A stretch of DNA of 64,000 nt from Homarus americanus (GCF_018991925.1 NW_024738608.1:2162187-2226186), one strand, 5' to 3'. Counted from the first letter of the stretch, positions 49,035 through 59,807 are shown. Notes: generated by a model from the letters alone, not told the origin. Numbers and translations are program-made.

Positions 49035-50557
49035 TGTAGTGGATTTCTCCCCTACAAACGCTGTTTGTCGCTGAGTAGCCGACCCCACCAATTCCCCAGT
49101 GTGTGCCTCGTGGTCTAGGTCAACCAGCGCCGCCAAACATCACGGAGCGGGGGTCAACTACTAAGCCACGCCAACCCCCACTATTTAAGACCTGAACTCG
49201 TGGTGACCTGTCTCTTTCTACCTACAGCCGCAGACAGCAACACCCCCTCCTCTGCCGCTGCCTTGCGGCCCTCGCTCCTCTTCCGCCTGCCTGGTGGTCC
49301 TCTCTCCCGCCGGCGAGCATGGCGACCCACAAGCTGTCCTTCTCTGAGCGTCCTCACCAACCAGCTCTCTCTACATCACGCTTGTAACCATGCTGCCTTC
49401 CCAGCACCAAGCTGCATTGTACATCCAATACAACATGTATATGGAGAGCACATTGTGAGTTTCCTTTCTCCAACCCATCCTGAGTGAACACCAAACATCT
49501 ATACCTCATAATGGTGACCCCCGGAGATTCGCACTCACACAGGATGGAGGAGAAACTGATCACGCTCCCAGTCTTCAAGCAACATGGAAGACTGGCTTAT
49601 CCACGCAGAAGCAGCTCTCATCGGCTCTACAACTACTGTCTCTACACCACAGGTTAGACACCCTAGAGCAGCTCTGCTACTCTAAGCAGACACCAGCTCC
49701 TCTTCCTGCCCCAAGCACCACGTCCTACCGACCCCAGCACACCCGTCCTGCCTCAGACGCCGACCCCGGCCCAGCAGTAACCCCTTCCGCTTCTGCTGAC
49801 GCAGCCCCTGCTCCTGACCCAGGCCCACACACCCCAGCAGGCGCATCTGACGACTCTGTACCTGCCGTGAGGGAAGCACAAAATTCATCGCCTCCACACA
49901 CCCTTTTTCTCCCTCTCTTCTCCCACAGATAGTGTGTATATAGACAGTTGTATCCAGCGACCGGCTCATCCACGCCATCGCCGTTGTCTCACATGAGGCA
50001 TGCACCGCCCGTTCTGCATCACATGTGCTAAGCAACCCTGCAGACAGCAAGTCTCCTACGCCGCCTGGAGGGAAGGGGGAGTATTGTAGTGGATTTCTCC
50101 CCTACAAACGCTGTTTGTTGCTGAGTAGCCGACCCTACCAATTCCCCAGTGTATGCCTCGTGGTCTAGGTCAACCAGCGCCGCCATACATCACGGAGGTC
50201 AACGACTAAGCCACGCCTACCTCCAGTATTTAAGACCTGAACTCGTGGTGACCTGTCTCTTTCTACCTACAGCCACAGCCAGCAACACCTCCTCCTCCGC
50301 CGCTGCCTTGCGGCCCTCACTCCTCTTCCGCCTGCCTGGCGGTCCTCTCTCCCGCCGGCGAGCATGGCGACCCACAAGCTGTCGTTCTCTGAGCATCCTC
50401 ACCAACCAGCTCTCTCTACATCACACTTGTAACCATGCTGCCTTCCCAGCACCAAGCTACATTGTACATCCAATACAACATGTATATAGAGAGCACATTG
50501 TGAGTTTCCTTTCTCCATTCCATCCTGAGTGTGAACCAAACAACCAAAAACCCCACA
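49035..50557 (+). mobile_element. Non-autonomous LTR retrotransposon, complete (copy B), inside the LINE
   Basis: LTRs at 49035-49508 and 50085-50557 (474 and 473 bp) are flanked by the target duplication GTGT at 49031-49034 and 50558-50561. The primer site TGGTGACCCCCGGAGATTC is at 49512-49530 and the polypurine tract GGAGGGAAGGGGGA at 50067-50080. The interior (about 580 bp) has a short frame from the ATG at 49584 (MEDWLIHAEAALIGST) and Pro/Ala-rich frames, with no pol genes. The gag-like start and the primer-site spacing suggest a Ty3/gypsy-type parent. It is in the opposite orientation to copy A. Confidence 0.92.
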
Positions 50558-50570
50558 GTGTACTTAGCAA

Positions 50571-51863
50571 ATGCTGCAGCTTCTGAGAATGGGGGGGGGG
50601 TTACTACTAAGAGCAGAGACATTACTGAAAACAAATTCTGGCTTTAATGTCATGTACACTAATACTAACACGTTCCTTGATAAGAGAGAGGAGTTTGAAA
50701 CATTACTGAGAGTACACCAACCAGATATTGTAGGAGTTGTAGAACTATTGTACAAGAACAGGAGAATCGACCCAGAGGAATGTGAGTTCAGTATTGCTGG
50801 ATATGACTCATTTACGAACCTTTCTCAAGAAACTTGCAGGAGGGGTGTGGTTATCTATGCTAGGCAAGACCTTAGAGCCAGCCAGGCGAGGGTACAGGGA
50901 GAGGATGTTTTTGAAGAGTGCAAGTGGTGTAAAATTAAATTAAAGGGAGGGGACTTACTTATCGTCGGGTGTATCTACAGATCCCCAAACTGTGGCCCAC
51001 TAAATCAAAGGAACTTAAGAGCCTTAATAGACAACGCGGCAATGCTCAACCCTAGCCACCTCCTTATCATGGAGGACTTTAACTATGGCGACATCGACTG
51101 GAGAAACGAGTCCACCCTAAATGACTTGAATAACCCCACTACTCTTTTTGTAGAAACTCTGAGAGATAATTTTCTGTTCCAACATGTTAGAGACCCGACA
51201 CATTACAGAGGGGAGCAAACACCCAAGCCACTTGACCTCATCATAACAAACGAGGAGGGTATGGTGGCCAAACTGGAACACCTTGCCCCAGTTGGCACCA
51301 ATCACCATATAGTGTTGTCATTCAGAATTAACTGTTACCTAGTTCAGGATAAGGCCAGGCCAAGGTGCAAATATTACAAGGGAAATTACAATGGGATGAG
51401 GGAAGAGATGAGAGGTATCAACTGGCCTGACTCATTAGGGTACAAGAACTCAGACACTACGCTGAATATCAAAACTAGTAAAGTGACCCATTTGATCGAT
51501 AAATATATTCCCAAGACCAAACCCAGTGCTACTAGGAATACGAGGGAATCCCTACACATGAACCATGCGGCAGTCGACAGAATTAAGAAGAAAACTCAGA
51601 AATTCAAGACGTGGGTTGGGTAAAACGATGAGCAAGACAGGAGGATGTATGCAAGAGCCAGAAACCAAGCAAAGATAGAGTGTAGAAGGGCTGAAAAGGA
51701 GTTCCAGAGGCTGGTTGCAAGCGAGGTCAAGTCAAACCCAAAGGCGTTTTACCGCTTTGCAAAGTCGAAATTGAAAACGCGAGTAGGAGTATCAGACCTG
51801 AGGCTTGAGGATGGTAGTTACGCAGATTCTGACCAGGATAAAGCTGAGGCATTGAACAGCTAG
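50571..51863 (+). pseudogene. LINE ORF2, endonuclease domain
   Basis: The frame covers an endonuclease/exonuclease/phosphatase domain: NSGFNVMYTNTNTF near the start, DIVGVVELL (catalytic Glu position), VGCIYRSPNCG, LLIMEDFNYGDIDW and, near the end of the domain, PVGTNHHIVLSF where the active-site His would be. One in-frame TAA at 51621-51623 interrupts it; the reading continues in the same frame (NDEQDRRMYARARNQAK) to a frameshift at about 51860 (AACAGCTAGC). In the family this domain nicks the target and primes reverse transcription. Confidence 0.88.
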
Positions 51864-51870
51864 CTTCTTT

Positions 51871-53299
51871 TCCTCGGTGTTCACAGGAGAGGATGCAATT
51901 AACCGTCCTGCGTTTGAGGACAGACGGTTCGACACAGTACTGACTCACATTGTGTTCACAGAAGAGGGTATTAGAAGTAAACTGTCCAGGCTAAAGGTCC
52001 ATAAGAGTCCCGGCCCTGACATGGTGCATCCTAGAGTGCTAAGAGAGTTGTGAACGAGCTTGCTGAGCCCCTGAAGATCCTGTTTTGTAAATGACTGGAT
52101 GAACAAAAGGTCCCCAGTGAATGGAAAGTGGCTTATGTGAGTCCGATCTTTAAGAAGGGCGATCGTCACTCCACGAACAACTATAGACCGGTGAGCCTGA
52201 CCAGCATAATATGTAAAGTACTTGAGAGTAGTATCAGGGATGCCGCAATGGAACATCTAATACGAAACAACCTTGTAAAGGATTGCCAACAGGGTTTTAT
52301 GCCGGGGCACTCCTGCTTAACACAATTGCTCAAGGTATTGGATATTTGGACCCATATTCTGGAACGGGGTGGTAATATCGACAATATTTACCTAGATTTT
52401 GCCAAGGCTTTCGACAGAGTACCCCATGAAAGGCTGAAAATCAAACTGGAAGGGTACGGAATTCAGGGAAATGTCCTAGCGTGGATAGAAGACTTTCTAC
52501 ATGACCGCAAGCAGTGTGTGGTGATTAATGGCACGAAATCGTCATCCGTACCTGTCACAAGTGGGGTACCACAGGGCAGTGTATTGGGCCCGCTGTTGTT
52601 TATTTGTTTCATAAATGACATGCCTGATGTTGTATACTCTTCCATACAAATGTTTGCCGATGACGCCAAGTTATTTCGGGAAAATAAGAACCAAGCGGAC
52701 TGTGAAGAGCTGCAGAAGGACCTCTGTGGGCTCCAAGAATGGTTGAAGAAATGGCTGTTGAGATTCAATATCACGAAGTGTAAGAGGATGCACCTGGGGC
52801 GTATCAACGGTAAGGAGGCGTATCGTATGTCCCAACGGGATGAAGAAACTGCACTAGTTGAGACTGAATGTGAGAAAGACCTAGGAGTGTATGTTGACAA
52901 TGAGCTGAAGTTCTCGAGCCATTGCGAGAAGAAGGTAAACCAGGCAAATAAATTATTGGGTCTTATAAGAAGGTCGTTCAGATATCTAGACGGTCCATCC
53001 CTCGTAACGATCTTCAAGAGTGAAATGCTTCCCCATCTGGAGTACTGTCACCCCGTCTGGTCCCCGAGATATGCTAGGGACTGTCAGTTGGTTGAAAATT
53101 TTCAAAGGAGGGCCACCAGACTGGTGCCTCCACTTCGGCACCTCAACTACCCTGAGAGATTGGAGAGCCTGAACTTGCCTAGCCTATACTACAGACGGGC
53201 AAGGGGTGGCCTAGTTGAGGTGTATAAGCATCTCAGGGGGCACTACTCAGTCGAGTGTCCTTACTTGGAGCTGACGGACGCTCGCCCCACAAGGGGTCA
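51871..53299 (+). pseudogene. LINE ORF2, reverse transcriptase domain (CR1/L2-like)
   Basis: After the frameshift the sequence gives EEGIRSKLSRLKVHKSPGPD, with stops near 52050 and 52092. Then comes a clean frame from 52128: SPIFKKGDRHSTNNYRPVSL, LDFAKAFDRVPHERL, SGVPQGSVLGPLLF and MFADDAKLF, the last holding the catalytic FADD box. The later motif DLGVYVDNELKFSSHCEKK and the thumb region HPVWSPRYARD are also present. The pattern suits the CR1/L2/Rex1 side of the Jockey superfamily. The frame runs into the inserted LTR at 53300, after ELTDARPTRG. Confidence 0.9.
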
Positions 53300-53780
53300 T
53301 GTAGTGGCTCCTCTCCCCTACAACTCCCAACTGAGCTCCGGCCGCGCGCCTACCAGCCAACCAGCGTACAGCCAGCTACGCCGAGAGACTAGGTCTATGC
53401 AGTGGACATAGGGGTACGAGCGCCGACCTAGTCTCGACCTTCAACCTCCAGCTCAGGATCAGAGCGTTTCACACCTTACGCTTAAGCCGCTGTGATTGGC
53501 CCTCTCGCTACGCTCACCCCAAATCCTGATCCTCGTAAATTGTATAAATACGGCCATGCCTGGCCAGGGAGACCATTCTACACTCGGCTACCGGACCAGC
53601 AACATCTCTCACAGCTCCTCACCACCCAGCTTCCTCAGAAACCTCCTCGCCCTACAGGACCTCTGAGCAAGTTTCTCCTCACCTAGTCACTCCTAAGCAC
53701 TGCGCTGTACAACAATATATATACAGAAAGCGCATTGTGAGTTTCTATTCTACCTCATTCCTGAGTGTGAGATATCTACA
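53300..53780 (+). mobile_element. Divergent solo LTR inserted in the LINE
   Basis: It begins TGTAGTGGCTCCTCTCCCCT and ends near GTGAGATATCTACA. Features shared with the 445-474-bp LTRs are the start block, GTATAAATACGG (TATA-like), the CAGCTCCTCACCACCCAG region, ATATATACAGAAAGCGCATTGTGAGTTTC and the closing CTGAGTGTGA. The middle differs, so it is a related subfamily. It interrupts LINE ORF2, which resumes at about 53790. Confidence 0.75.
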
Positions 53781-54134
53781 TGTACGTACGTTTGTGTGCC
53801 CATACTAAGAGAATTGACAACTGGCCACATACAGTACGCTACAGTCACAGCTCAAGATTGAAGAGGCTGCAAGTCCAGAAAACTGTGAGGGCAAACTTTT
53901 TCGGAGTGAGCGTTGAAAACTCTTGAAACAATCTACCAGAAAGTGTTGTGACGGCACCGAGTGTGAGCTCTTTCAGGACAAGACTTGACCAACACTGGAG
54001 CAGGTTCAGGTACATTCAGGAGCCGGTGCATGCCCAGTACTTGCCAACAGTGCGTTACAGAGATGTGACAGATCGCCCGGGCGGCTAACGAGCCGATCAG
54101 TGGTGAAGAGGATAAAAGTAAAAGTTAAAAGAAG

Positions 54135-54870
54135 TTCATAAGCACCTCCTAGGACAGTACTCAGTCATGTTGCTGATGCCCACCACACTAGATGTCTCAG
54201 CCTCAGGTTTAAGAAGCTACAAGAACAAAATTATCAGAATTAACTACTTTTGGAGTAAGAGTTGTGAACTCTTGGAATAACTAACTTACCAGGGAATGTT
54301 GTGGTGGCACTGAGTGTGAACAAAAAGATTAAATTTGACCAAAACTGTTGTAGTGGATCCCTCCCCTACAAATGCTGTTTGTCGCTGAGTAGCCGATCCC
54401 GCGAATTCCCCAGTGTATGCCTCGTGGTCTAGGTCAACCAACGCCGCCATACATCACGGAGGTCAACTACTAAGCCACGCCTACCTCCACTATTTAAGAC
54501 CTGACCTCGAGGTGACCGCTCTCTTTTCTAGCTACAGCCGCAGCAAGCTACATACCTCCTCTGCTGCTGCCTGGCGGCCCTCGCTCCCGCCGGCGAGCAT
54601 GGCGACCCACAAGCTGTCTTCCTCTGAGCATCCTCACCAACCAGCTCTCTCTACACCACGCTTGTAACCACGCTGCCACTTCCCAGCACCAAGCTGCATT
54701 GTACATCCAATACAACATGTATACAGAGAGCACATTGTGAGTTTCCTTTCTCCATCCCATCCTGAGTGTGAACCAAACATCTTGAACCCCACAACCGCGC
54801 CAACGGTGCGTAATAGAGACAGTAAGGTAAGAGCCGACCAATGGCGAAAAGGATAAAGTAAAGTACAAGT
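54135..54870 (+). mobile_element. Second 5'-truncated LINE copy, split by a solo LTR
   Basis: Bases 54135-54348 (GTTCATAAGCACCTCCTAGG and the following YSVMLLMPTTLDVSASGL frame) match the end of LINE ORF2. The LINE 3' terminus resumes at 54794-54870 (GGTGCGTAATAGAGACAG, CAATGGCGAAAAGGATAAAG). Between them is the solo LTR at 54349-54793. Confidence 0.75.
54349..54793 (+). mobile_element. Solo LTR inserted in the second LINE copy
   Basis: It is 445 bp, beginning TGTAGTGGATCCCTCCCC and ending GAACCCCACA, almost identical in layout to the LTRs of copies A and B. No convincing 4-bp duplication remains (CTGT on the left, ACCG on the right). Confidence 0.88.
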
Positions 54871-55184
54871 AGATGGTCAAACCGGCAAATGGGTAGGTTA
54901 CTCTCCGAAAATAATTCTGCATAAGTAGACGTAGTTCACTGTTTAACGCTATTCCACTATATATTTTTTTTATATACAATTACTTTGTTTTAGTCTACAG
55001 AGGTACAGTGATTCAGATCATTCCACTGTCTCAACATTAATACGATTATTCAAAAGACCGGTGGAGTATAACAATTAGATAGGTTAACTCTAGTATATAG
55101 TACTATAACTATATCCATAGTGTGGCTATTAGATAATTAGAATAATTTTGACTATTTTACATCAGAAGTAACAAAGAATCTTAC

Positions 55185-55300
55185 CTCTCTCAGTAACTTA
55201 CTTTGTGTGTCAGACTGCAGATCACACCACGAGTTGTTCCATTCAAAAGCGTTGCTAAGGACGCCAAGGTTTAAGCTTCTCATTGGATGTTGTCAAGGGA
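55185..55300 (-). other. ATP6V1A: Candidate non-coding first exon of ATP6V1A
   Basis: The ATP6V1A start exon begins after a splice acceptor, so a 5' exon must exist. On the - strand a good donor (GAGAG|GTAAGA) lies with its GT at 55184-55183, and an alternative GTAAGT lies a few bases earlier in the transcript (55201-55196). Both sit just beside the CRE and CCAAT motifs and the NAA50 5' end. The extent towards 55300 is a guess, and the resulting intron would be about 19 kb. Confidence 0.35.
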
Positions 55301-55420
55301 AGTGACGTCATGAACTAGTCTACCCATCATGGCTGCGCCCTGTGTTATGTTCTGAATTGGTCTTCTCTCGCTTGAATACTCTCGCCGCCACTCACCACTA
55401 TGAGGAAGTAATAATTGATT
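55240..55420. promoter_or_regulatory. Putative bidirectional promoter of ATP6V1A and NAA50
   Basis: The palindromic CRE TGACGTCA is at 55303-55310, with CCAAT boxes (ATTGG on the + strand) at 55282-55286 and 55356-55360. A CATCATGGCTGCG stretch at 55326-55338 resembles a YY1/NRF-type element. The block is free of the repeats that fill the flanks and has no TATA box, which fits a housekeeping promoter. It lies 5' of both genes if the ATP6V1A leader is at 55185-55300. Confidence 0.5.
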
Positions 55421-55883
55421 ATCATCCACGTTGAACCCTTGAAATAACTATTATTAATATTTTGTGAAATGTAGAACCATCAAATAGTGAAGTGGCTGTG
55501 CTGCTGTGCCACATTATTTTATTGAGACAATTTCCAAGTACAGATAACTAATGAAAACGTTTAGTTTAGCTCCAGCACTTTATATCTTATTATTTTCGAT
55601 TGGGTCTTTGCCAGATGAAGGTGGGGTATAAGGGCGCCTGTTTAATACCCTTCTTACACAGGTAATGCTGCACCGAGAGAGTAGAAGGATATATTTGTAC
55701 CCTATACCTGATATACTGTTTCACAGTGTAAAGTCTCCCTAGCCTCTGCTATTATTTATAACGCTCATGAAAGTTACATTGATTTATTTTGAAGGTCTAA
55801 AATATATTTATTTTGGTAGGTGTAATTTTATTATGTCACCCCAGCTCCTTCCCACCCACCTTGTCCTCACACTCGAACCTTCA

Positions 55884-58322
55884 ATGAAGTAAGTTTTTGT
55901 TCTGGTCATGTAGCGAATTTTAGGATTTTAAGGTTAGGTTAGGTTGGGCTGGGCTAGGCTAGGCTAGGCTGGGTTGAAATTATGTTTTTCCGATGGTTTT
56001 TATTTATTTATTTATTTTTTTATTGGTCACCCCCCCCTACATCCTTGTGTAAGGTGAAGCGCAGAAGCGTTTACAGCGCCCAACAGGGAAGCATGCTAAG
56101 TTCATGCTTGCCTTTATGTCTCATGAGTTAAGGGCGTAGAAGCCTGAAGAGTCAGTGGTTTTTGTCATCAAGTTATTGGAAGCTCCAACAACTTTCCCTG
56201 AATACGAATTTGCAACTTTCGATTTACAACAGGTACCTACTTTACTGCTAGGTGAACAGGGACCAATTGGGGCTAGGAAGTATGTCCAAACAACTTTTCC
56301 ACCGGCACGGGAATCGAACCTGTGAGGTTTTTATTTGTGTTTTGAATAACTTCTAAATACTGTAGGTGCATGATCGAAATGATAATTTTACCAAATTTTT
56401 AGGGTAGATAGGTTGATAATACATTTAATTTTTTAAATTATAAAATTTTTGCTGTGACAGGTTTTAATATGTAGATTCTAAACATCCGAGTTTGACATCA
56501 GTTAAATCTTCAGGATGATATTCTTTGAAATTTAATGTAGAAGATCTGTGAAAGTTCACAGTGGCAGTCATTTTTTGTTTGTAATGTTTCATGCAGTTTC
56601 ACAAGATTCAAGATGACCTCACCGTGTTGATGCAGGGACCTTTCTGATTTTTTATATAAACAGTATACTGTATATATAAAAATACAGGTTTAATATTCGT
56701 CCATTGGCTATCCGCAGGCTCCTGCCATGTTTACCGAGGTTATATTCCTCACTTAGAGTCTGTTGTCTCCTCCTTGTAGCTTAGCTTAGGTTAGGTAGGT
56801 TGGTTAGTTGCTTTTGGTATGAGATTATTTTTATTTTTTTTACCTCAATTTTTTGTTCAAATTAGCAGTTTGTTAAAAATTAAAATTTTTATTTTTTGTA
56901 AAACCCAATAATTTGCAAATGAAATGAAAGTCAGATTTTAGTAAAACGCACTAAAATACGTCAAAATAGCCTATACTCGTACCAATACCTGAGGACAACC
57001 AATGGACGAATATTTACCAAATACAGTACAGTATCTTGTATTAAGTTTCAGGCACATTTTCGTTTTTCACTACAGATTATGAGATACAGTACAGCATTTT
57101 CATACAGCTCCAAAAAAAAATTAGGTTTGGCCGTAAAAATGTAGAGTTTGTCAGGAAACTGGAATTACAAATATTTTTTTTTATGGCTTTGTGATATTTT
57201 CCCTAACATTTGTATTCATGTACAGTCAGCCAAAGATGCACCTGGCTCTCGTACTCGCAATTTTACCTGGCAATACTTGGTGAAGTAAGGCTGTATGTAA
57301 TTGGGATTGTGATTGGTCAATCTATTTTCGGCTGTATCACTGTCAGGATAAATATTAAACAATCGAAATGCAGAATTTTTATAAGAAACAATTTGTAATT
57401 TAAGGTCATGATAATTTTCCAATTGTATGTAGATTTGCTTAATTGATGAAGAAATTAGATCTGAGAATCTTGTGGCAGCCCTGAGTGAAGTTGAGTTGCC
57501 AAATTATTAGTCTAATTTCTTCATCATTTAAGCAAATATACGAACATTTGGAAAATTATAATTATCTTAAATAACGATGAATTGTTTATTTTTATAAAAA
57601 TTCTGCTTTTGGATTGGTTAATATTTATCCTGACAGTGATACAGCCAAAAATAGAAAACCAATCACAATCCCATTACATACAGCCTTACTTTACCAAGTA
57701 TTGCCAGGTAAAATTGTGACTACAAGAGCCAGTGTAGGGGTCGATGCATCTTTGGCTGACTGTACCTGGTACTTAAATACTGTCATAGAAAAAGTATCCC
57801 AAATTCTACTGATACGGAGTAACAATGTAGGGTGTCCATAAATGTTACCCTGATTAAAGCATGAGAGCATACTGTTTTTAGGATAATCATTTGTGGACAC
57901 CCTGTATTTCTACTTCATTTATCACCTCTACATGCTACTAATTACACCCCTGAGAAGGTAATTTGTGTATGACCCATAGACCAACAGATCTAAATGATAT
58001 TACATGTACTTACAGAAAATTACAGTACAGTACATATGAAATTCAGCTTTTGATGTTTCTTTTGTGTATGCCTCTAGGGTATTTGTTTTAATAAAAAAAA
58101 ACTTTTGAATTAGTGATGTCATACCATAAATTGTTAGAAACTATTTTTTTTTTTTTTCGGGCTTCTAATAGTAACATTGTTTCAGGGGTCGAATTGAGCT
58201 GGGGGATGTGACACCCCATAACATAAAGCAGTTGAAGCTACTCAACCAGGTGGTGTTTCCAGTCAGCTATAATGATAAGTTCTACAAGGACGTACTAGAG
58301 GCTGGGGAACTGGCCAAATTAG
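55884..58322 (+). CDS. NAA50: N-alpha-acetyltransferase 50, first two coding exons (3' part beyond the window)
   Basis: Exon 1 ends with ATGAA at 55884-55888 before a consensus donor (GTAAGT). Exon 2 is 58186-58322, after a pyrimidine-rich acceptor, and starts with the third base of Lys2. Together they read MKGRIELGDVTPHNIKQLK, then the segments NQVVFPVSYNDKFY and EAGELAKL, 47 codons plus one base. NAA50 (San in flies) is a GNAT-fold enzyme of the NatA/NatE complex that acetylates N-terminal Met and supports sister-chromatid cohesion. The FPVSY segment (residues 26-30) lines the peptide pocket in the human enzyme. Human NAA50 has one extra Ser after MKG. The remaining exons with the acetyl-CoA loop were not found up to 64000. 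The 2.3-kb intron holds a palindromic element and a mini-mariner. Confidence 0.9.
55931..55976 (+). repeat. GGTTAGG/GGCTAGG-like short repeat just after the NAA50 donor
   Basis: AAGGTTAGGTTAGGTTGGGCT is followed by three GGCTA units. The first part resembles the arthropod telomere unit TTAGG but contains only about three imperfect units, within an intron. Confidence 0.7.
56000..56325 (-). mobile_element. Possible tRNA-derived SINE fragment
   Basis: On the - strand, GGTTCGATTCCC at 56320-56309 is a perfect polymerase III B box. The downstream body (complement of AACAGGTACCTACTTTACTG and CAGGGACCAATTGGGGC) runs to a T-rich stretch near 56005. No A box is seen before the B box, so the 5' part is truncated or the match is fortuitous. 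It lies in NAA50 intron 1 in antisense. Confidence 0.5.
57223..57762. mobile_element. Near-palindromic TIR (foldback) element in NAA50 intron 1
   Basis: CAGTCAGCCAAAGATGCACC at the left pairs with GCATCTTTGGCTGACTG at the right, with TA outside (57221-57222, 57763-57764). The pairing continues inwards over about 230 bases: ATTTTACCTGGCAATACTTG with CAAGTATTGCCAGGTAAAAT, and CACTGTCAGGATAAATATTA with TAATATTTATCCTGACAGTG. The unpaired centre is about 70 bases. Confidence 0.9.
57830..57902. mobile_element. Mini mariner-like MITE
   Basis: The ends GGGTGTCCATAAA and TTTGTGGACACCC are inverted, within about 75 bp and flanked by TA or TGTA. Ends of the type AGGGTGTCCA are common in mariner-family elements. 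Non-coding, in NAA50 intron 1. Confidence 0.65.
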
Positions 58323-58524
58323 GTTAGTTGTAAAAATTTGTTTTAGGTTGATTGTACTTGCAGCCCCAAAAGCTATAAAAAAAAATCCACCTTTTCATTG
58401 TGTATCTTTGGGTAGGTGAATAGATGGAGCTAATATCCATTTTTCTGCCCCCTTTTTTTTCAGAATACGGATTTAAATCACATGCTGTGTACTTGCATGT
58501 TATTGAATGGATAAGTACTTTTTT

Positions 58525-58527
<3 letters not shown>

Positions 58528-58562
<35 letters not shown>
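58528..58562. repeat. Short (GA)n run
   Basis: About 30 bases of GA, preceded by a poly-T run, downstream of NAA50 exon 2. Confidence 0.9.
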
Positions 58563-58563
<1 letters not shown>

Positions 58564-58618
58564 AACACCTTGGAGATCTATCTTCAGGGTCAGATTTTGT
58601 AAGGCCTTCAGATCGGAG

Positions 58619-58720
58619 TACGGTATTTTACAGCATATAAGATGCACCCCCCATTTCTGCAGGGAATGTTTAGGAGAGAACTTTTGTGTATTTTCCTTCT
58701 GTAGCCATAGTTTTTTTTTT
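58619..58720 (+). mobile_element. Fragment related to the 3457-4105 TIR element
   Basis: ACGGTATTTTACAGCATATAAGATGCACC begins after GAG and parallels the CCGTATTTGCCGGCGTATAA terminal block, followed by GAACTTTTGTGTATTTTCC. No matching right end was seen. Confidence 0.45.
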
Positions 58721-59309
58721 TAATATATAGGTAATCAGTATCAGTAAGTGTGAGGAATAAATTTAATTAATACCAGTAAATAAGTTTAAAAAAATTACTA
58801 AATTTCTATTTGGCTGCTGGACATATGACTATACATGGGAGATGGCTCAGAACAATCCTCTCCCCCCCCTCTTAATGCACACACAAAGTTTTTTCCCTTT
58901 TATATTTTTGACCTCATAATTATTTATCTTATTATTATTTTTGTATATTCCGTATGTAAGATTGAGTGTTCACGTAACAGTAAAAAAAAAAGAAGAAAAT
59001 TACGTATATCTACTCAAAATTATGAGTTGCAAAATAACCATAAAATACCTGTAGGGGGAGAGCTTAGGGGATGTGGCTATAGTGATGAGTCTTGTGTTAC
59101 AATTACAAATACAAAACTAATATAAAATACTGAAAAAGAAGTATCAGTTAAAGAAAAATAAGAAATATTTTTACAGATGTAAAGTAACGGCCAACATGGC
59201 AAGTCAAATTAAGGCTGAAGAAAATTCACAATTCCCTGAACCTCCTTTCCCAGCGTTCATTGATAAACTATACTACCTACCTTGTTTATGTTATTTAACA
59301 ATTGTGCTA

Positions 59310-59780
59310 CAGGAGGTCCTCGTTGTAAGAGTATTCACAATGCAATTTCACAGTTAAGTGGTCAACTTTTTGTGACCATTCACGTAAAAAGTCCCCGCAT
59401 TTAAGTGCATTCCAAAACTCTGAAAAGTCCGGATAAAATTACGGATTTAACCCCCCCCCCCCCCTCCCGATAAAATCTATGGATTTTTAGCTGAAGCATT
59501 TGAAATTTCATACTCTAACTGGAGTCTTGCAAATACATACGTGTCCCTGTGCCAGTCTCCTGCTTTGTTTTGTCCAGACCAGTGCTGTGTTGTGTTTACT
59601 CGTGCCTTTGTTGTCTTTTTGTACATGTTGTGGTGAATTATTTTATAATTTTTGTAGCTATGATTTCCCAACTCAATCAGGGTGGTGCTGCACTCAAAAG
59701 GAAGCACACTAGCTATGGTATAGATGTAAAATTAAAAGTGATTAAGCGAAAGAAGAGTGGGAGTGGACAATCCACCTAGT
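59310..59780 (+). mobile_element. 5' fragment of another Tigger with transposase start
   Basis: TA plus CAGGAGGTCCTCGTTGTAAG opens a TIR-like end. At about 59661 a frame starts MISQLNQGGAALKRKHTSYG and enters a pogo-type N-terminus (VKLKVIKRKKSGSG) that stops at 59779, where a different repeat begins. A TIR of similar type (GAGGACCCCCTG, 63780-63791) closes another fragment at the far right of the window. Confidence 0.6.
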
Positions 59781-59807
59781 CCTGTTGTTCTGGCCATTAA
59801 CCGTTGA

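Larger units (their letters stand above)
48539..54120 (+). mobile_element. CR1/L2-like non-LTR retrotransposon, split by two LTR-element insertions
   Basis: The LINE can be followed in pieces: ORF1 part at 48539-49034, then the insertion of LTR element B (49035-50557, target duplication GTGT), ORF2 endonuclease and reverse transcriptase at 50562-53299, then a divergent solo LTR (53300-53780), and the ORF2 C-terminus plus 3' end at 53790-54120 (SVSSFRTRLDQHWSRFRYIQ). The 3' end is A-rich (GGATAAAAGTAAAAG). Order, strand and continuity fit one original element of about 3.6 kb without its inserts. Stops and frameshifts make it inactive. Confidence 0.85.

Noticed and set aside
55931..55976. Interstitial telomere array (TTAGG)n
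   Set aside because: Only about three imperfect units; such GGTTAGG patches are common in arthropod introns.
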